Positions 1 to 8,449 are shown, counted from the first letter of the stretch. The stretch: 14,669 bases of DNA from Cyclostephanos tholiformis (GCA_036939975.1 JALLPB010000561.1:1-14669), one strand, 5' to 3'. Notes: generated by a model not told the origin, from the letters alone. Program-made: numbers and translations.

Positions 1-151
1 TTCTCGATGAAAACCTATCCGGATTTCTATTCACCGAATATAATCCCCGCCTAAGATGATGGAATCGTATCGTACTTAAATACAGTAGTAGTACGATACG
101 TTTTCTACATCATAAGCCAAGTCGCCGTCCGTAACAGTCTCTCTATTATGT

Positions 152-1705
152 ATGGTAGTAAGTATTTTGATGATGCCCTCGTCGTTGTTGTCGTCGATTG
201 TCGAGCTCCCGCCGCTCTCAATCGAGGACGACGACGACGGCGGATCCGCCCCGACGAGGCTCATACGTCGATTCCGCCTGACCCTCGACTCCACGATAGT
301 CGAGTTATCGTCGCTCGGCGCGTCCGTCACGAGCGTCCTCCTTCCCAGGCATAACGATGGTCCATCGCGGGAGGACGATGACGACGATGGTCATTACCAC
401 AATCACGACGACGTCGTTCTTTCCTACGCCTCGCCGCTGCATCAGCTGTATGATGGAAATCGTCCGTACTTCGGTGCGATTGTCGGGAGGGTCGCGAATA
501 GGATATGTGACGGTAAATTCCACCTGATGCAGCGGGCGACGAATACGACGGGGGAGAAGGACGACGGCGATGCCGATGATATTACTACCAAGGAGACTTA
601 CTCGCTGGATAAGAACGACGGTCCGAATCACCTCCACGGCGGATACGACGGATTCTCGAATAGGATATGGGACGCGACTGTCGTCTCGTCGTCGTCAAGT
701 AACGACGACGACGACGACGCGGAGGAAGAAGTTCGATTCGAGCTTACGAGTCATAACGGCGATCAGGGCTATCCCGGTGGGGTCGTGGTCATGGCATCCT
801 ACTCCCTCGTGCGCGTCGTCGTCGATGGGAGGGATGGAGGGGCCGAGGGGAGGGTCGGCGCCAGACTGCGCCTGGTCATGCGCGCGCATCTCGCGCACGG
901 GGAGACGTTGGCGACCCCGATTTGCCTGGCGGGTCACAGTTACTTCAACCTCGCGGGACATTCGTCGCCGAATCGCATTCTCGATCACGTGTTGCGCTTG
1001 CCCAGATGCGAGAGGTACACGCCGTTGAACGGCGCATCCATACCCACGCGGGAGGTACGTCGCGTTTTCGACGACGACGACGACGAAGTCGGTGTCCGCG
1101 GCGGGTCGGCCATGGATTTCTTCACGATGGGGAGGTCGTTCCGTGACGCGTTGATCGTGTACGGGACGGAAGTGGTCGGTCTCGATCGCGCGGACGCAAT
1201 CGCGAACGTTTCGTCGCGTCGCGACCTCGCGGCGAGGGTACCGGCACCCGATGGCGGGACTGGATCGAACCTCGTCGGGAGCGTCGTCCCGTACGGCCTC
1301 GATCACAACTACGTCATCGACGGCCTCGACGTCGATGACGGCGCGTCGACGGCGCGCCTCGTCGCGGTGCTCTCCCATCCGCCGACGCGACGGTCCCTAC
1401 GCGTTTACACGACCGCGCCGGGACTGCAGGTGTACACAGCCAATTACCTCGACGGGAACACGCCGCGCCCGGAATTGTGCAAGGACGGGTCGAGCTATGA
1501 ACGATGGCAGGGCTTGTGCCTCGAGACGCAGACATATCCCGACTCGATCTATGCATCGGATGATGACGTGGACGAGAATGACGAATTCGCGAGGGGTAGG
1601 TGCTTCGTGCTACGTCCCGGGGGGACGGGGTATCACCATGTCGTGGAGTACGAGTTTCTCACGGCCGTGGACTTTGGTGGTGTGGACGACCTATTTTCAG
1701 TTTGA
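152..1705 (+). CDS. galM: Aldose 1-epimerase (galactose mutarotase), 517 aa, intronless
   Basis: Interconverts alpha- and beta-anomers of aldohexoses, feeding galactose into the Leloir pathway; probably cytosolic, as no targeting peptide is evident. Family landmarks appear in order: a PYFGAIVGRVANRI block at residues 105-118, the NHLHGG loop with His162, GHSYFNLAGH with His262, the LDHNY motif with Asp384, PGLQVYTANYLDG at 423-435, and CLETQTYPD with Glu458. By comparison with characterised mutarotases, His162 and His262 bind substrate and position the ring oxygen, Asp384 binds substrate and Glu458 is the catalytic base. At 517 aa it is much longer than the usual 340-380 aa. The surplus sits in Asp-rich insertions near residues 25-29, 75-79, 184-192 and 307-311, coded by GAC-type triplet runs. 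The first ATG in frame is used; a second Met pair at residues 7-8 is an alternative start. The frame is uninterrupted to the TGA stop. Family assignment is secure. Confidence 0.93.
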   Translation: MVVSILMMPSSLLSSIVELPPLSIEDDDDGGSAPTRLIRRFRLTLDSTIVELSSLGASVTSVLLPRHNDGPSREDDDDDGHYHNHDDVVLSYASPLHQLYDGNRPYFGAIVGRVANRICDGKFHLMQRATNTTGEKDDGDADDITTKETYSLDKNDGPNHLHGGYDGFSNRIWDATVVSSSSSNDDDDDAEEEVRFELTSHNGDQGYPGGVVVMASYSLVRVVVDGRDGGAEGRVGARLRLVMRAHLAHGETLATPICLAGHSYFNLAGHSSPNRILDHVLRLPRCERYTPLNGASIPTREVRRVFDDDDDEVGVRGGSAMDFFTMGRSFRDALIVYGTEVVGLDRADAIANVSSRRDLAARVPAPDGGTGSNLVGSVVPYGLDHNYVIDGLDVDDGASTARLVAVLSHPPTRRSLRVYTTAPGLQVYTANYLDGNTPRPELCKDGSSYERWQGLCLETQTYPDSIYASDDDVDENDEFARGRCFVLRPGGTGYHHVVEYEFLTAVDFGGVDDLFSV

Positions 1706-2207
1706 CGAAGAGGCGGGTGAGATCGTCTCATAGGATAGGGTATATACTTTAGGTTGAGCTTGACGACGCAACTTGTTGCATTTTATGGCCACGATGCAAT
1801 TAAGCCCGGACGATGCTGTCTCTTTCTTTTTTCACCGGATGTTTGATCGCGCTTTTACTATGGTACATACTGCGCACTGACTTACACGATGCAGTGCTCT
1901 AACAAAAGAGGAGAACACGCGGACTGTTGGTGAGGGAGATCACGGGATCACACAGCTTTTCATGGTCGACGCTTGAAAATCTATGTTGACCGAGGTCGGA
2001 ATATGTCTGGCATTTAATAGAAAAACATAGTAGAGGCAGCTCGAGGGCTGATGCAGTATTTTGGGGATATCGTATGAGCAGCTTGTTCCTCCTTCACGAG
2101 CTTTTTGGGGACTATTGCAAAAGGCCCATTTTATTTAAAGATTTTTTTTCACAGAGGCAACAGGTTTTTCTGTGAAAGCATTTAGAGATCGTCTCCGTTG
2201 TATTACA
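1706..2207. other. Intergenic spacer between galM and the MNS1-like gene
   Basis: About 500 bp holding the 3' flank of the mutarotase gene and the upstream region of the MNS1-like gene. The last 70 bases are T-rich. In the frame of the downstream gene the reading frame is closed by a TAA at 2136-2138, so the protein does not extend further upstream in this frame without splicing. I see no RNA gene, repeat or recognisable regulatory motif here; I looked for an RFX-type X-box, expected for a ciliary gene, and found none. Confidence 0.6.
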
Positions 2208-3623
2208 ATGAAGTACAAAAATATCGAGAGGGATGTCGCTCACAAGAGAGCGGAGGAGCAGCGTGTTTCTGAGTTGAAGCGATACGGCGACCAAACACGT
2301 TGGTTGAGCAAATGTGCGGAAAAGGAGGCAACTGTCGATCAAATTCGAGAAGCAAATTTGAAGGCACGTCAGGCGGCCGAGGACGAGCAACGAAGGCTTC
2401 TGATTGAGAAGCAAGGGTCACGACAACGAGAATTCGCCAAAAAGGATTCGGATCAACGAATTGTGGTGGAGATGCATAGGCAAAGGACGGAACAGGAAAG
2501 AAATGAGCGAGAGATGCAGCGCATTTGCGAAACAAGTGATGAGCTGAAGGATCTAGAGCAGAAACTAAAGATCGCCTATGTCAATAAAGAGCGAGCCGCA
2601 CAGTACCAAGAAAAATTGTTACTACGCAAGTTAGAAAATGACCGCGAGCAGGCCATTGAAGAAAAAATGGACTACGACCGACAACTCGACATTCAGCGCC
2701 AAGAAGAGAGAGAAAAGCATCGTAGGATGATTCAATCTGCTCAAAAGGATGTGCTGCAAAAGCAAATGCTGGAAAAGGAGGAACAGAAAGAAAAGTTGAA
2801 GGATGAAACGGCGAGGGATAATAAAATGATCGACGACATCATTGCCAAAATCAAAAAAGAGGATGAGCTGGAACGCGAATCGCGTACCAAAAAAGTGGAA
2901 GAGACGAGAGCCCTTGTCGCGCGGTACCAGCATGAGCGAAGGTTGCAGAAGGAAGCCATTGAAAAGGAGCAGCGACTGCAAGAGGCAGAAATACAAGCTT
3001 ACAATAAAATGATGGAGCAGAGGCACTTAAAACAGGAGGCTGACAGGAAGCGCATAGAGAGCGCGAAGAAACGTCAGTGGGAGAAAGTTGTCGAGACTAC
3101 TCAGAATCAGATGCAGACGAAAGAGGAATACGAGACTCTGCGCAACATGTTTTGGGAGGAGGAGCTTGAAGCTAAACAAAAGAAGGAGGAGGAGGACGCA
3201 ATTGGGCGCCAGATGCAACAACGGGAAGAGATGATGCAAGAAAATAAGGCCCAAATAGCTGCCAAGAAGGAAATGTTGGAGAAGATGGAACAGGAGGAGC
3301 GAGAGCTTGTTGAACGAATGCTTCAAAAGTTCGCCCGGGATGAGGAAGATGAGTTGAGAATGGAGGAGAATCGGTGCCTCTTTAAGCAGCGCTACATGGC
3401 GGAGGCGAATCAGCAACGTCAGGAACGTGGTGCAATATTACAGCAAGAAAAGGAAAGAGAGGCCAAAGAGACCGAGGCGCAAAAAAAAAGAGAAGAGCAA
3501 CGACAAAGAATAATCGAAGAGGCAAAGCGATTACTTCTACAGAAGCATGCAGCTCGATTAGAGGGGTTTCTGCCAAAAATTTCAAAAGGCGATGAGCAGC
3601 TCCTGAAAAAGATAAACACATAG
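2208..3623 (+). CDS. MNS1: MNS1/FAP127-like ciliary coiled-coil protein (TPH domain), 471 aa
   Basis: Almost entirely charged alpha-helical coiled coil (Glu, Lys, Arg, Gln rich) with no membrane segment or signal peptide. It aligns from memory with human MNS1 (495 aa): DLEQKLKIAYVNKERAAQ at about residues 115-132 matches the most conserved block of the family, a MIDDIIAKI-type segment follows at about 208, and the C-terminal HAARLEGFLPK motif matches the MNS1 HATNLLGYLPK end. MNS1 and Chlamydomonas FAP127 are microtubule inner proteins inside axonemal doublets, so an axonemal role is inferred. The start is the first in-frame ATG; the frame stays open upstream to a non-ATG GTG at 2172, but the ATG puts the conserved block at the same distance from the N-terminus as in the human protein, so the gene looks complete in one exon. 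The next gene (minus strand) converges from 154 bp downstream. Generic coiled-coil similarity is the main alternative, but the C-terminal motif argues against it. Confidence 0.82.
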   Translation: MKYKNIERDVAHKRAEEQRVSELKRYGDQTRWLSKCAEKEATVDQIREANLKARQAAEDEQRRLLIEKQGSRQREFAKKDSDQRIVVEMHRQRTEQERNEREMQRICETSDELKDLEQKLKIAYVNKERAAQYQEKLLLRKLENDREQAIEEKMDYDRQLDIQRQEEREKHRRMIQSAQKDVLQKQMLEKEEQKEKLKDETARDNKMIDDIIAKIKKEDELERESRTKKVEETRALVARYQHERRLQKEAIEKEQRLQEAEIQAYNKMMEQRHLKQEADRKRIESAKKRQWEKVVETTQNQMQTKEEYETLRNMFWEEELEAKQKKEEEDAIGRQMQQREEMMQENKAQIAAKKEMLEKMEQEERELVERMLQKFARDEEDELRMEENRCLFKQRYMAEANQQRQERGAILQQEKEREAKETEAQKKREEQRQRIIEEAKRLLLQKHAARLEGFLPKISKGDEQLLKKINT

Positions 3624-3777
3624 AGATACAAGCGCCAAGGATATTTTCAACATCAAACCACTCGTCATCATTCGCCCAACCCGGACCAACCGACCTGTTT
3701 TCGCTTTCTTTAGTCCAGAGCTACTTCCGCCTAGTTCTTTGTATTCTCTCTTCAATCACCAATATGCTTTTTCTACG

Positions 3778-6215
3778 TCACTTTTTTGTAATACTCGCTT
3801 CTTTGGTGAAGTTGACGAGCTTAGTAAAATCCTCCGAATTCAGTTGAGTGTTTTCATCAAAGTCACTGACCATATCAAAGATATCTGAGCCGGAAGACGC
3901 GCTTGACAATGGATCAATTGCAAGCCATGGCGATGCCTCAGTCCTCAGTGCTTGGATAGGCAAGGTCTTAGCTGACGAGATGCTCATTCGCTTTTCGTTG
4001 TCGGCTATGAATTTACGTACGGTAGTGCCAACCTTCTCTGTTGCGTCAGTTACGCGCCTTCGTTCAGTAATTGACTCCAGCCGAGTAATCTCGCAACTCT
4101 CCGTTGGTCCTAGATGAAGCTCTTGCAGGGGCTTCGCAAAAACAATGGATGGTGTGTGACCGTCAGTCAAAAATACTCCTCTGAAAGTAGAAGAAGTCAC
4201 AGAATCATTGCCTGATGTGGGGAACCCGAAGCTGTCCAGCCTATATCCATCTCGAGCCATCGCTCTCTTCTCTTTGTCGAGTAGAATCCCGCCCCCGTTT
4301 TCCATGCTGATAGAGTGTGCGATCTCCGTGGACCATTCCATCTGGCCCTCTTGACTTTCAGCCTGTAAAATGACTGATTCAACACCGTCGAGAACACGGA
4401 AGCAATTCTGATTGCCATCCACAAGATTCGAGTCTATTATGCCGATGGCCGAGCCATAAAGTCCAAAATGTCTCTTCGTACTCTTTCCATCTCTCTTGAC
4501 AGTAAACAGGGTCATCACACCAGATGAAAGTGTGGCATACACCTTCTCCCATAATACTGCAGAGGAGTGTTTACCGCCGATGAACCTTCTCCCTCCTCTT
4601 TCTTTGACAAACAAATTTAGCCAACCCATCTTTCTTGGCGAGAGATAGAAGGTCAGCTGAAGGGGTGATGTCCAATTGGAGAGCGCTTTAACGACTTTGT
4701 CAAACCCCATCATGATTGCTGGCTCGCCAGCAATTCTTGCAAGTAAAGAACCTCGACAAACTTTGCGCGACAGCGACTCGGAAACCAGAGCTGCGATGGC
4801 CCAGTTACCGCGTCGTTCTAACAAAATTCCTGGGGAGCTCTCAGAGTGAAACTGAGTCTCGAAGACTTCGACTTCCTTCTGAAGACAAGCAACTTGTAGA
4901 GGATCAGAGTGATCGTAATTCGTCCGTGGAAGGTTTTTTTGCAAGACGAATATCCACTCGTCTCTTGCGCTGTCGTCTCGAGCACTCAGATGAAGGGAGT
5001 CCGAAAACAGAACGAGCTTACAACAGTTGCGCGGTAGGCGATCTGAGTTGAAGTGGAATACAACAGATTTCTATGCGTTCTACGTAAACTCACCTCAAAG
5101 CTATGTTCTTTAAGATAGGTTTTGAATATCATTCCGTTGGGTACCTGCTTGTTCCGGTGGCCGGTCGGTGAGGTGTGTGCGAGAGGAAGATTGAGGATTG
5201 GTAAGTGGACATGGATAGATCCAAGAGTGACTACGTGACAAATTTGGAAGGGCTAACACGATGAACTAACCAAAGGATACCGCAAAGGAGGAGTGCCGAA
5301 ACCTACGCGGCGATCCTCGTTTATGAAGAGGCTATCTTCGGTCAATACAACGTATTTGCGTTTCCACTTCATACACATATCCATGCAAAGTAAGTACCCG
5401 CTATGGACGGGATAATGAGGAGGAGGCACGATGGTCTTGGTAGCATCTTTCTTCAGCCTTGCAACGGCAATATCCAATGCATAGCACCAATGCTTGTGTT
5501 CGACTTCATTATTTACCATAATCGTTAGATTCTGATCACCTTTCACGCCGGTCTTGATCTCAATACTGTCGCCTTTTACATGAAATAAACACGATTCTGT
5601 CAGCCGATAAATCTTGAGAATTTTGACTGTTTCCGAGAAAGAAGGATGAACTGTGATGCACTCCCTAAGCAGGAGTGTTACAAGTGTATGTTAGTGGCAG
5701 GGGCAAACTTCGCCAGAAAATAGGCCGATAGCGGCTAGTATTCTCACCGGTGCAACATGAGGAAATACTCCCTAACTCTCCCTTTAGATTTTACTCGTAC
5801 TTGTCCTCGTGGCAGTTCAGCGAGACGACCAACATTAGAATGAATTGCCCTTTGAAAGGACAAACACAGGTGAGCGATGCTAATTGTCTCCGATGACAAG
5901 ACACGAAATTCCTCGGCTGACAACTTACCGCGTCCATTCCTTCATCTCCAACTCAGCTTTTCCTTTAAGCAGCGTCACTTCAAAGCCAGTTTCGATTCGA
6001 ATCAATGCCACATCGCCATCTAATTGATACACTCGCGTCCCTGATGTAAGAAGCAAGTTTCCATCGGGCCGTTCAAAGTTGTGGCTTTTAGAACAGTAAC
6101 TAAGACAATGATCGTTGAGAACAATGAAACACGACGTCCACTGGTTATTCTTCGACGACGGACTCCGTTTCTTCAGCAAGTATCCTGCCTTCGAAACTCC
6201 AGTCTTCGCCAACAT
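3778..6215 (-). CDS. Multi-PH and PDZ domain scaffold protein, 700 aa, five exons
   Basis: My gene model joins exons 5929-6215, 5748-5879, 5271-5664, 5094-5144 and 3778-5016. Introns are 49, 83, 126 and 77 nt with donors GTAAGT, GTGAGA, GTTAGT and GTGAGT. Domains: PH1 about residues 8-112 (GYLLKK start, Trp93 in the closing helix); a more divergent PH2 about 118-210 (Trp199 in EHKHWCYAL); PH3 about 227-316, with GYLL at 229-232, the KWKRKYVVLTEDSLF core and DEWIFVLQ at 307-314; PDZ-like 350-413; PH4 about 418-525 (GWLNL, CFRVLDG, Trp516). A Ser/Thr-rich, probably disordered tail follows. PH domains bind phosphoinositides or proteins and PDZ domains bind C-terminal peptides, so a membrane-associated scaffold is inferred; no catalytic domain is visible. 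The fourth intron is uncertain: I chose the AAG acceptor ending at 5017 because it restores canonical PH spacing. A GTTTAC donor with the CAG acceptor at 5043 also keeps frame. No specific family is recognised. Confidence 0.75.
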
Positions 6216-6786
6216 ATTGCTCTTCTTATTAAATATGGAGTGGGCATATCATAGCACATATGCGGCGCGCCGTGTCGGCAATGGTGTGTGAATTTTTCCA
6301 CGGCCGAAGTGAGCAGATGATGTTCATGTGAATATAATACAGATCCTGCGGGTTTGATTTTTTTTTTGAGTAAAAACAATTGGTTCATGAGGAATGGTCA
6401 GGCGTACAGAGTGGCCCCTCTAGCAGCGAACCAAGACAAGCAATGCCATTGCCAAAAGGAAGTGAGAAAGTTTTCAGTCAAGAAACCGCTTGCATAAAAT
6501 GATTACGAAAATAGTGGTTTATTATATCGAACTTAGGAATGACATTGTCGTCCTGTGAATTATGTACCTGATAAACCTAATTCCTTGGCATCCACTCGGA
6601 TAAAGATTTGGCATTTCTTGGTTCCACCAGAGACTCTCCTGCGATTCTCAGGATTCAACTTCAATCACGATGCGCGAACGAGAAGAGACCATCATCCTCG
6701 TGGAAGTCTCGGTTAAACCAATGAATCGACAAGTGAGGAATATTTGGGATATCCCGACCGTGCGGATCGTGCAGATCCTACCACGC
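6216..6786. other. Spacer: PH/PDZ upstream region and MsrA 3' flank
   Basis: About 570 bp between the start codon of the PH/PDZ gene and the stop codon of the selenoprotein MsrA, both on the minus strand. It must contain the MsrA 3' UTR, where a SECIS element is required if the in-frame UGA is selenocysteine. I found one long potential RNA stem (6620-6634 with 6706-6719) but no clean SECIS core. A run of nine T on the plus strand (A on the minus strand) lies near 6358-6367. No gene is recognised. Confidence 0.5.
6620..6719 (-). ncRNA. Candidate structured element in the MsrA 3' UTR (possible SECIS, unproven)
   Basis: On the minus strand, the segment 6719-6706 can pair with 6634-6620 in a stem of about 14 bp with one bulge and one mismatch, enclosing a loop of about 70 nt. 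An ATGA at 6692-6695 lies 10 nt inside the stem and TGA-containing positions follow. A standard eukaryotic SECIS needs ATGA, a helix, an unpaired AA, the helix return and a GA quartet partner. I could not thread that core through this loop, so it is only the best structured candidate in the place where a SECIS is expected. Confidence 0.2.
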
Positions 6787-7513
6787 CTAAAATAGTGGAG
6801 CGCGGGCCCTCGTTTGCTTCTCGAGGAAATCTTGATGGTATTCCTCCGCCCTGTAAAATGCGGTCACCGGCTCCAAATCGACGTACACCTTGCGCCGTCC
6901 TCCCCTCGTCAGGTCGTCAATCTTCCTCGCGGCGGCGCGGAGCTGTTCCTCGCCGGTATAGAAAATCGCCGACCGGTACTGCCTACTGGACGGGTAGAAG
7001 GGTTCGTGCTGATCTGCCCACGCGTCGAGGATTCGTTCGTACGATACGATCGTGGGGTCGAATTCCACCATGAATGCCTCGGTCGCGTCCATGATGTTTT
7101 GGTAGGTTGGATTCTCCTTCGTCCCTCCCGTGTACCTGAGGGCGCCGGGGGGGACAACGAAGGACGACACATCGTACGAGGATACGATTTTAGGAATATG
7201 CGGGGATTCGAGAAATGAGTCCGAATCGACGACGGCCGATGCACGAATATCGAATAATAATGGGAGCTCACCCGACGACACAGTCGACCACTCCCCCCAT
7301 GCTCCTGAATTCACGCTGGGGGTGCCAGAATCATCCCGAGGCGAGGATCGCCACCTCGTTCGCGGGATGGCTGGGGGTCGTGTCGATTTCGGGACACATG
7401 CCGTTGTTGCTGGTCATGGCGAATCCGTGCGGCGTGCGGGATATGTTGGGCGTGAATGAGGAGCAGGCTGATAGCAGAGACGTGCCAATTGCGGCGGCAA
7501 TTGTTGCCTTCAT
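6787..7513 (-). CDS. msrA: Peptide methionine sulfoxide reductase A with in-frame UGA (selenocysteine), 196 aa
   Basis: Reduces methionine-S-sulfoxide in proteins. Exons are 7272-7513 and 6787-7135; the 136-nt intron has donor GTGAGC and acceptor CAG, splitting a Gly codon. The family active-site motif GCFW reads G-UGA-F-W: the in-frame TGA lies at 7331-7333 (residue 61), and the frame continues as FWHPQREFRSMGGVV and, after splicing, GYTGGTKENPTY, RQYRSAIF and YRAEEYHQDFL, all MsrA hallmarks. Selenocysteine MsrA is known from Chlamydomonas. Glu100 is the likely catalytic glutamate, but the usual GHAE context reads DATE here and the loop before the QYRSAI block is shortened. C-terminal resolving cysteines are absent; Cys78 is the nearest Cys to the active site. 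The first ATG (7513) gives a hydrophobic N-terminus ending in CSS-FTP, similar to the signal-peptide/Phe+1 pattern of diatom plastid proteins, so plastid import is plausible. Alternatives are a nonsense-mutated copy or a TGC/TGT sequencing error; the intact downstream frame and splice sites favour a live gene. Confidence 0.85.
7331..7333 (-). other. In-frame UGA codon, predicted selenocysteine 61 of MsrA
   Basis: The minus strand reads GGA-TGA-TTC-TGG, that is Gly-UGA-Phe-Trp, exactly where MsrA enzymes carry catalytic Cys in GCFW. No GT donor lies just before the TGA that would allow it to be spliced out, and conserved MsrA sequence continues directly after it. An annotation pipeline treating TGA as stop would break the gene here or begin it at a downstream Met in a different frame. 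Confidence 0.85.
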
Positions 7514-7985
7514 GATCTCCTGAGGTGATGACGAATAATAATGGTTACTTCGGCCCACAGTTCCGCCCCGTCTCCACACACTTTTCTCTCGCTCTATTCT
7601 ATTGTACTACCTATAGTACATGGGTAGTCTGTTGTGACGTGGCGTGATTGTTTCGGCGGGAGAGGGATTGGTTAGGATCTCGGAAAAAAGCTTCGCGAAG
7701 TCCATCCCCCCTCCCTTCACCCAAAAAGTGTAAGTGTTGGGAAGGGACTCCCCCCGTAGATTGGAGGCGGTTTGTGTGGCACGTCTTCCTTCGACACTCG
7801 GGCCCGGGACGAGGTTTCGATATGGGAGTTGGTACGACCGTCTTTGACATGACCACGCTCCACGGATTGAATAGTGGCATAGATGACAACAACGGAGGAA
7901 AGGCTCTCGGGAGGAAGCGCAATCGAAATCGATTACTACCATGCCGCATCGCCGCCGGCGATGATGAGCGTTGGAGACATGGTAG
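7514..7985. other. Spacer upstream of MsrA, no recognised gene
   Basis: About 470 bp covering the MsrA promoter side. Overlapping open frames exist on both strands (plus 7648-8067, minus 7611-8072), but they mirror each other, have biased composition and match nothing I recognise, so I do not call them as genes. A GTAAGT at 7729 could be a splice donor for an upstream exon of the decayed plus-strand segment that follows; I cannot build a supported exon with it. Confidence 0.4.
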
Positions 7986-8395
7986 TGCACAAAGGGCCAT
8001 GAGATATTTGGATACGATCTCCTCGGACGTCAATCGATCGACGCGAGCGTGCTGGACTCCGCAGTAATTCATCTCACCCAGGCGGTCGATTGGTACCTCG
8101 CCCGGATCCTACGCGAACACGCCCGACGTTCGATCGAGAACGTGCACTTCTTCGGTGGATCCGGTCCGCTCGAGGCACGGGTCGTGGTCACGGGAGAAGG
8201 CGTACGTCACGGTCGTCGAGGCCGCGAATTTTCATATTGAATCGGAAGGAGGGGACCGGCATCGTGAAACTGATCCCCGACGAGCCGCGCGTAGCCCTCG
8301 GCAGGACCGCGGTACGCGCGGTCACGACTCCCTCGTTGATTTTCCTCGTTGAAATGGAAGACAAGTTCAAACTCGACCGACCCATCCAAATCTAA
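7986..8395 (+). pseudogene. Possible decayed protein-coding segment with two frameshifts
   Basis: Three consecutive plus-strand segments each read as plausible globular protein but lie in three different frames. Segment A (7986 to about 8193) contains HEIFGYDLLGRQSIDASVLD and an ENVHFFGGSGPLEARVVVTG stretch. Segment B (about 8194-8245) continues with EKAYVTVVEAANFHIESE. Segment C (8246-8395) continues with GTGIVKLIPDEPRVALGRT and ends FKLDRPIQI before a TAA stop. Each junction shifts frame by one base within purine-rich runs (near 8191-8199 and 8244-8254). This fits single-base insertions in an ageing gene, or sequencing errors in a live one. A TAG just before 7986 could be a splice acceptor. 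I do not recognise the family. The start is unknown and the segment may extend upstream. Confidence 0.35.
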
Positions 8396-8449
8396 TTCTT
8401 TATGCATGAATTTTATGTCTTCATACTTCGTTAGGAAAGGGCATCATTT

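Noticed and set aside
305..1378. Arg-rich open frames on both strands within the mutarotase gene
   Set aside because: Shadows of GC-rich Asp/Val codons; they match nothing, while the mutarotase frame holds all family motifs.
2631..3621. Leu/Phe-rich minus-strand frames opposite the MNS1-like gene
   Set aside because: They are mirror frames of Lys/Glu-rich coiled-coil codons (AAG/GAG become CTT/CTC) and would mimic membrane proteins artificially.
5071..5093. A 23-nt intron in the PH/PDZ gene (GTGAGT to a TAG acceptor)
   Set aside because: Frame-compatible but far too short for splicing, and it would insert about 18 residues into the PH core; the 77-nt option gives normal PH spacing.
6692..6695. 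ATGA at 6692-6695 as a definite SECIS core
   Set aside because: No helix partner for the following bases, no unpaired AA at the right distance and no convincing GA partner; kept only as a low-confidence candidate.
6787..7314. A 175-aa minus-strand frame read straight through 7135-7314 as the N-terminus of MsrA
   Set aside because: Its first 60 residues are translated intron. The real upstream exon in another frame supplies the GxFW active site and joins through a consensus GTGAGC...CAG intron.
7331..7333. Reading the TGA in MsrA as a real stop and calling a pseudogene
   Set aside because: Conserved sequence continues at once in frame, the splice sites are intact, the UGA sits at the one position where MsrA selenoproteins carry Sec, and no other lesion is present.
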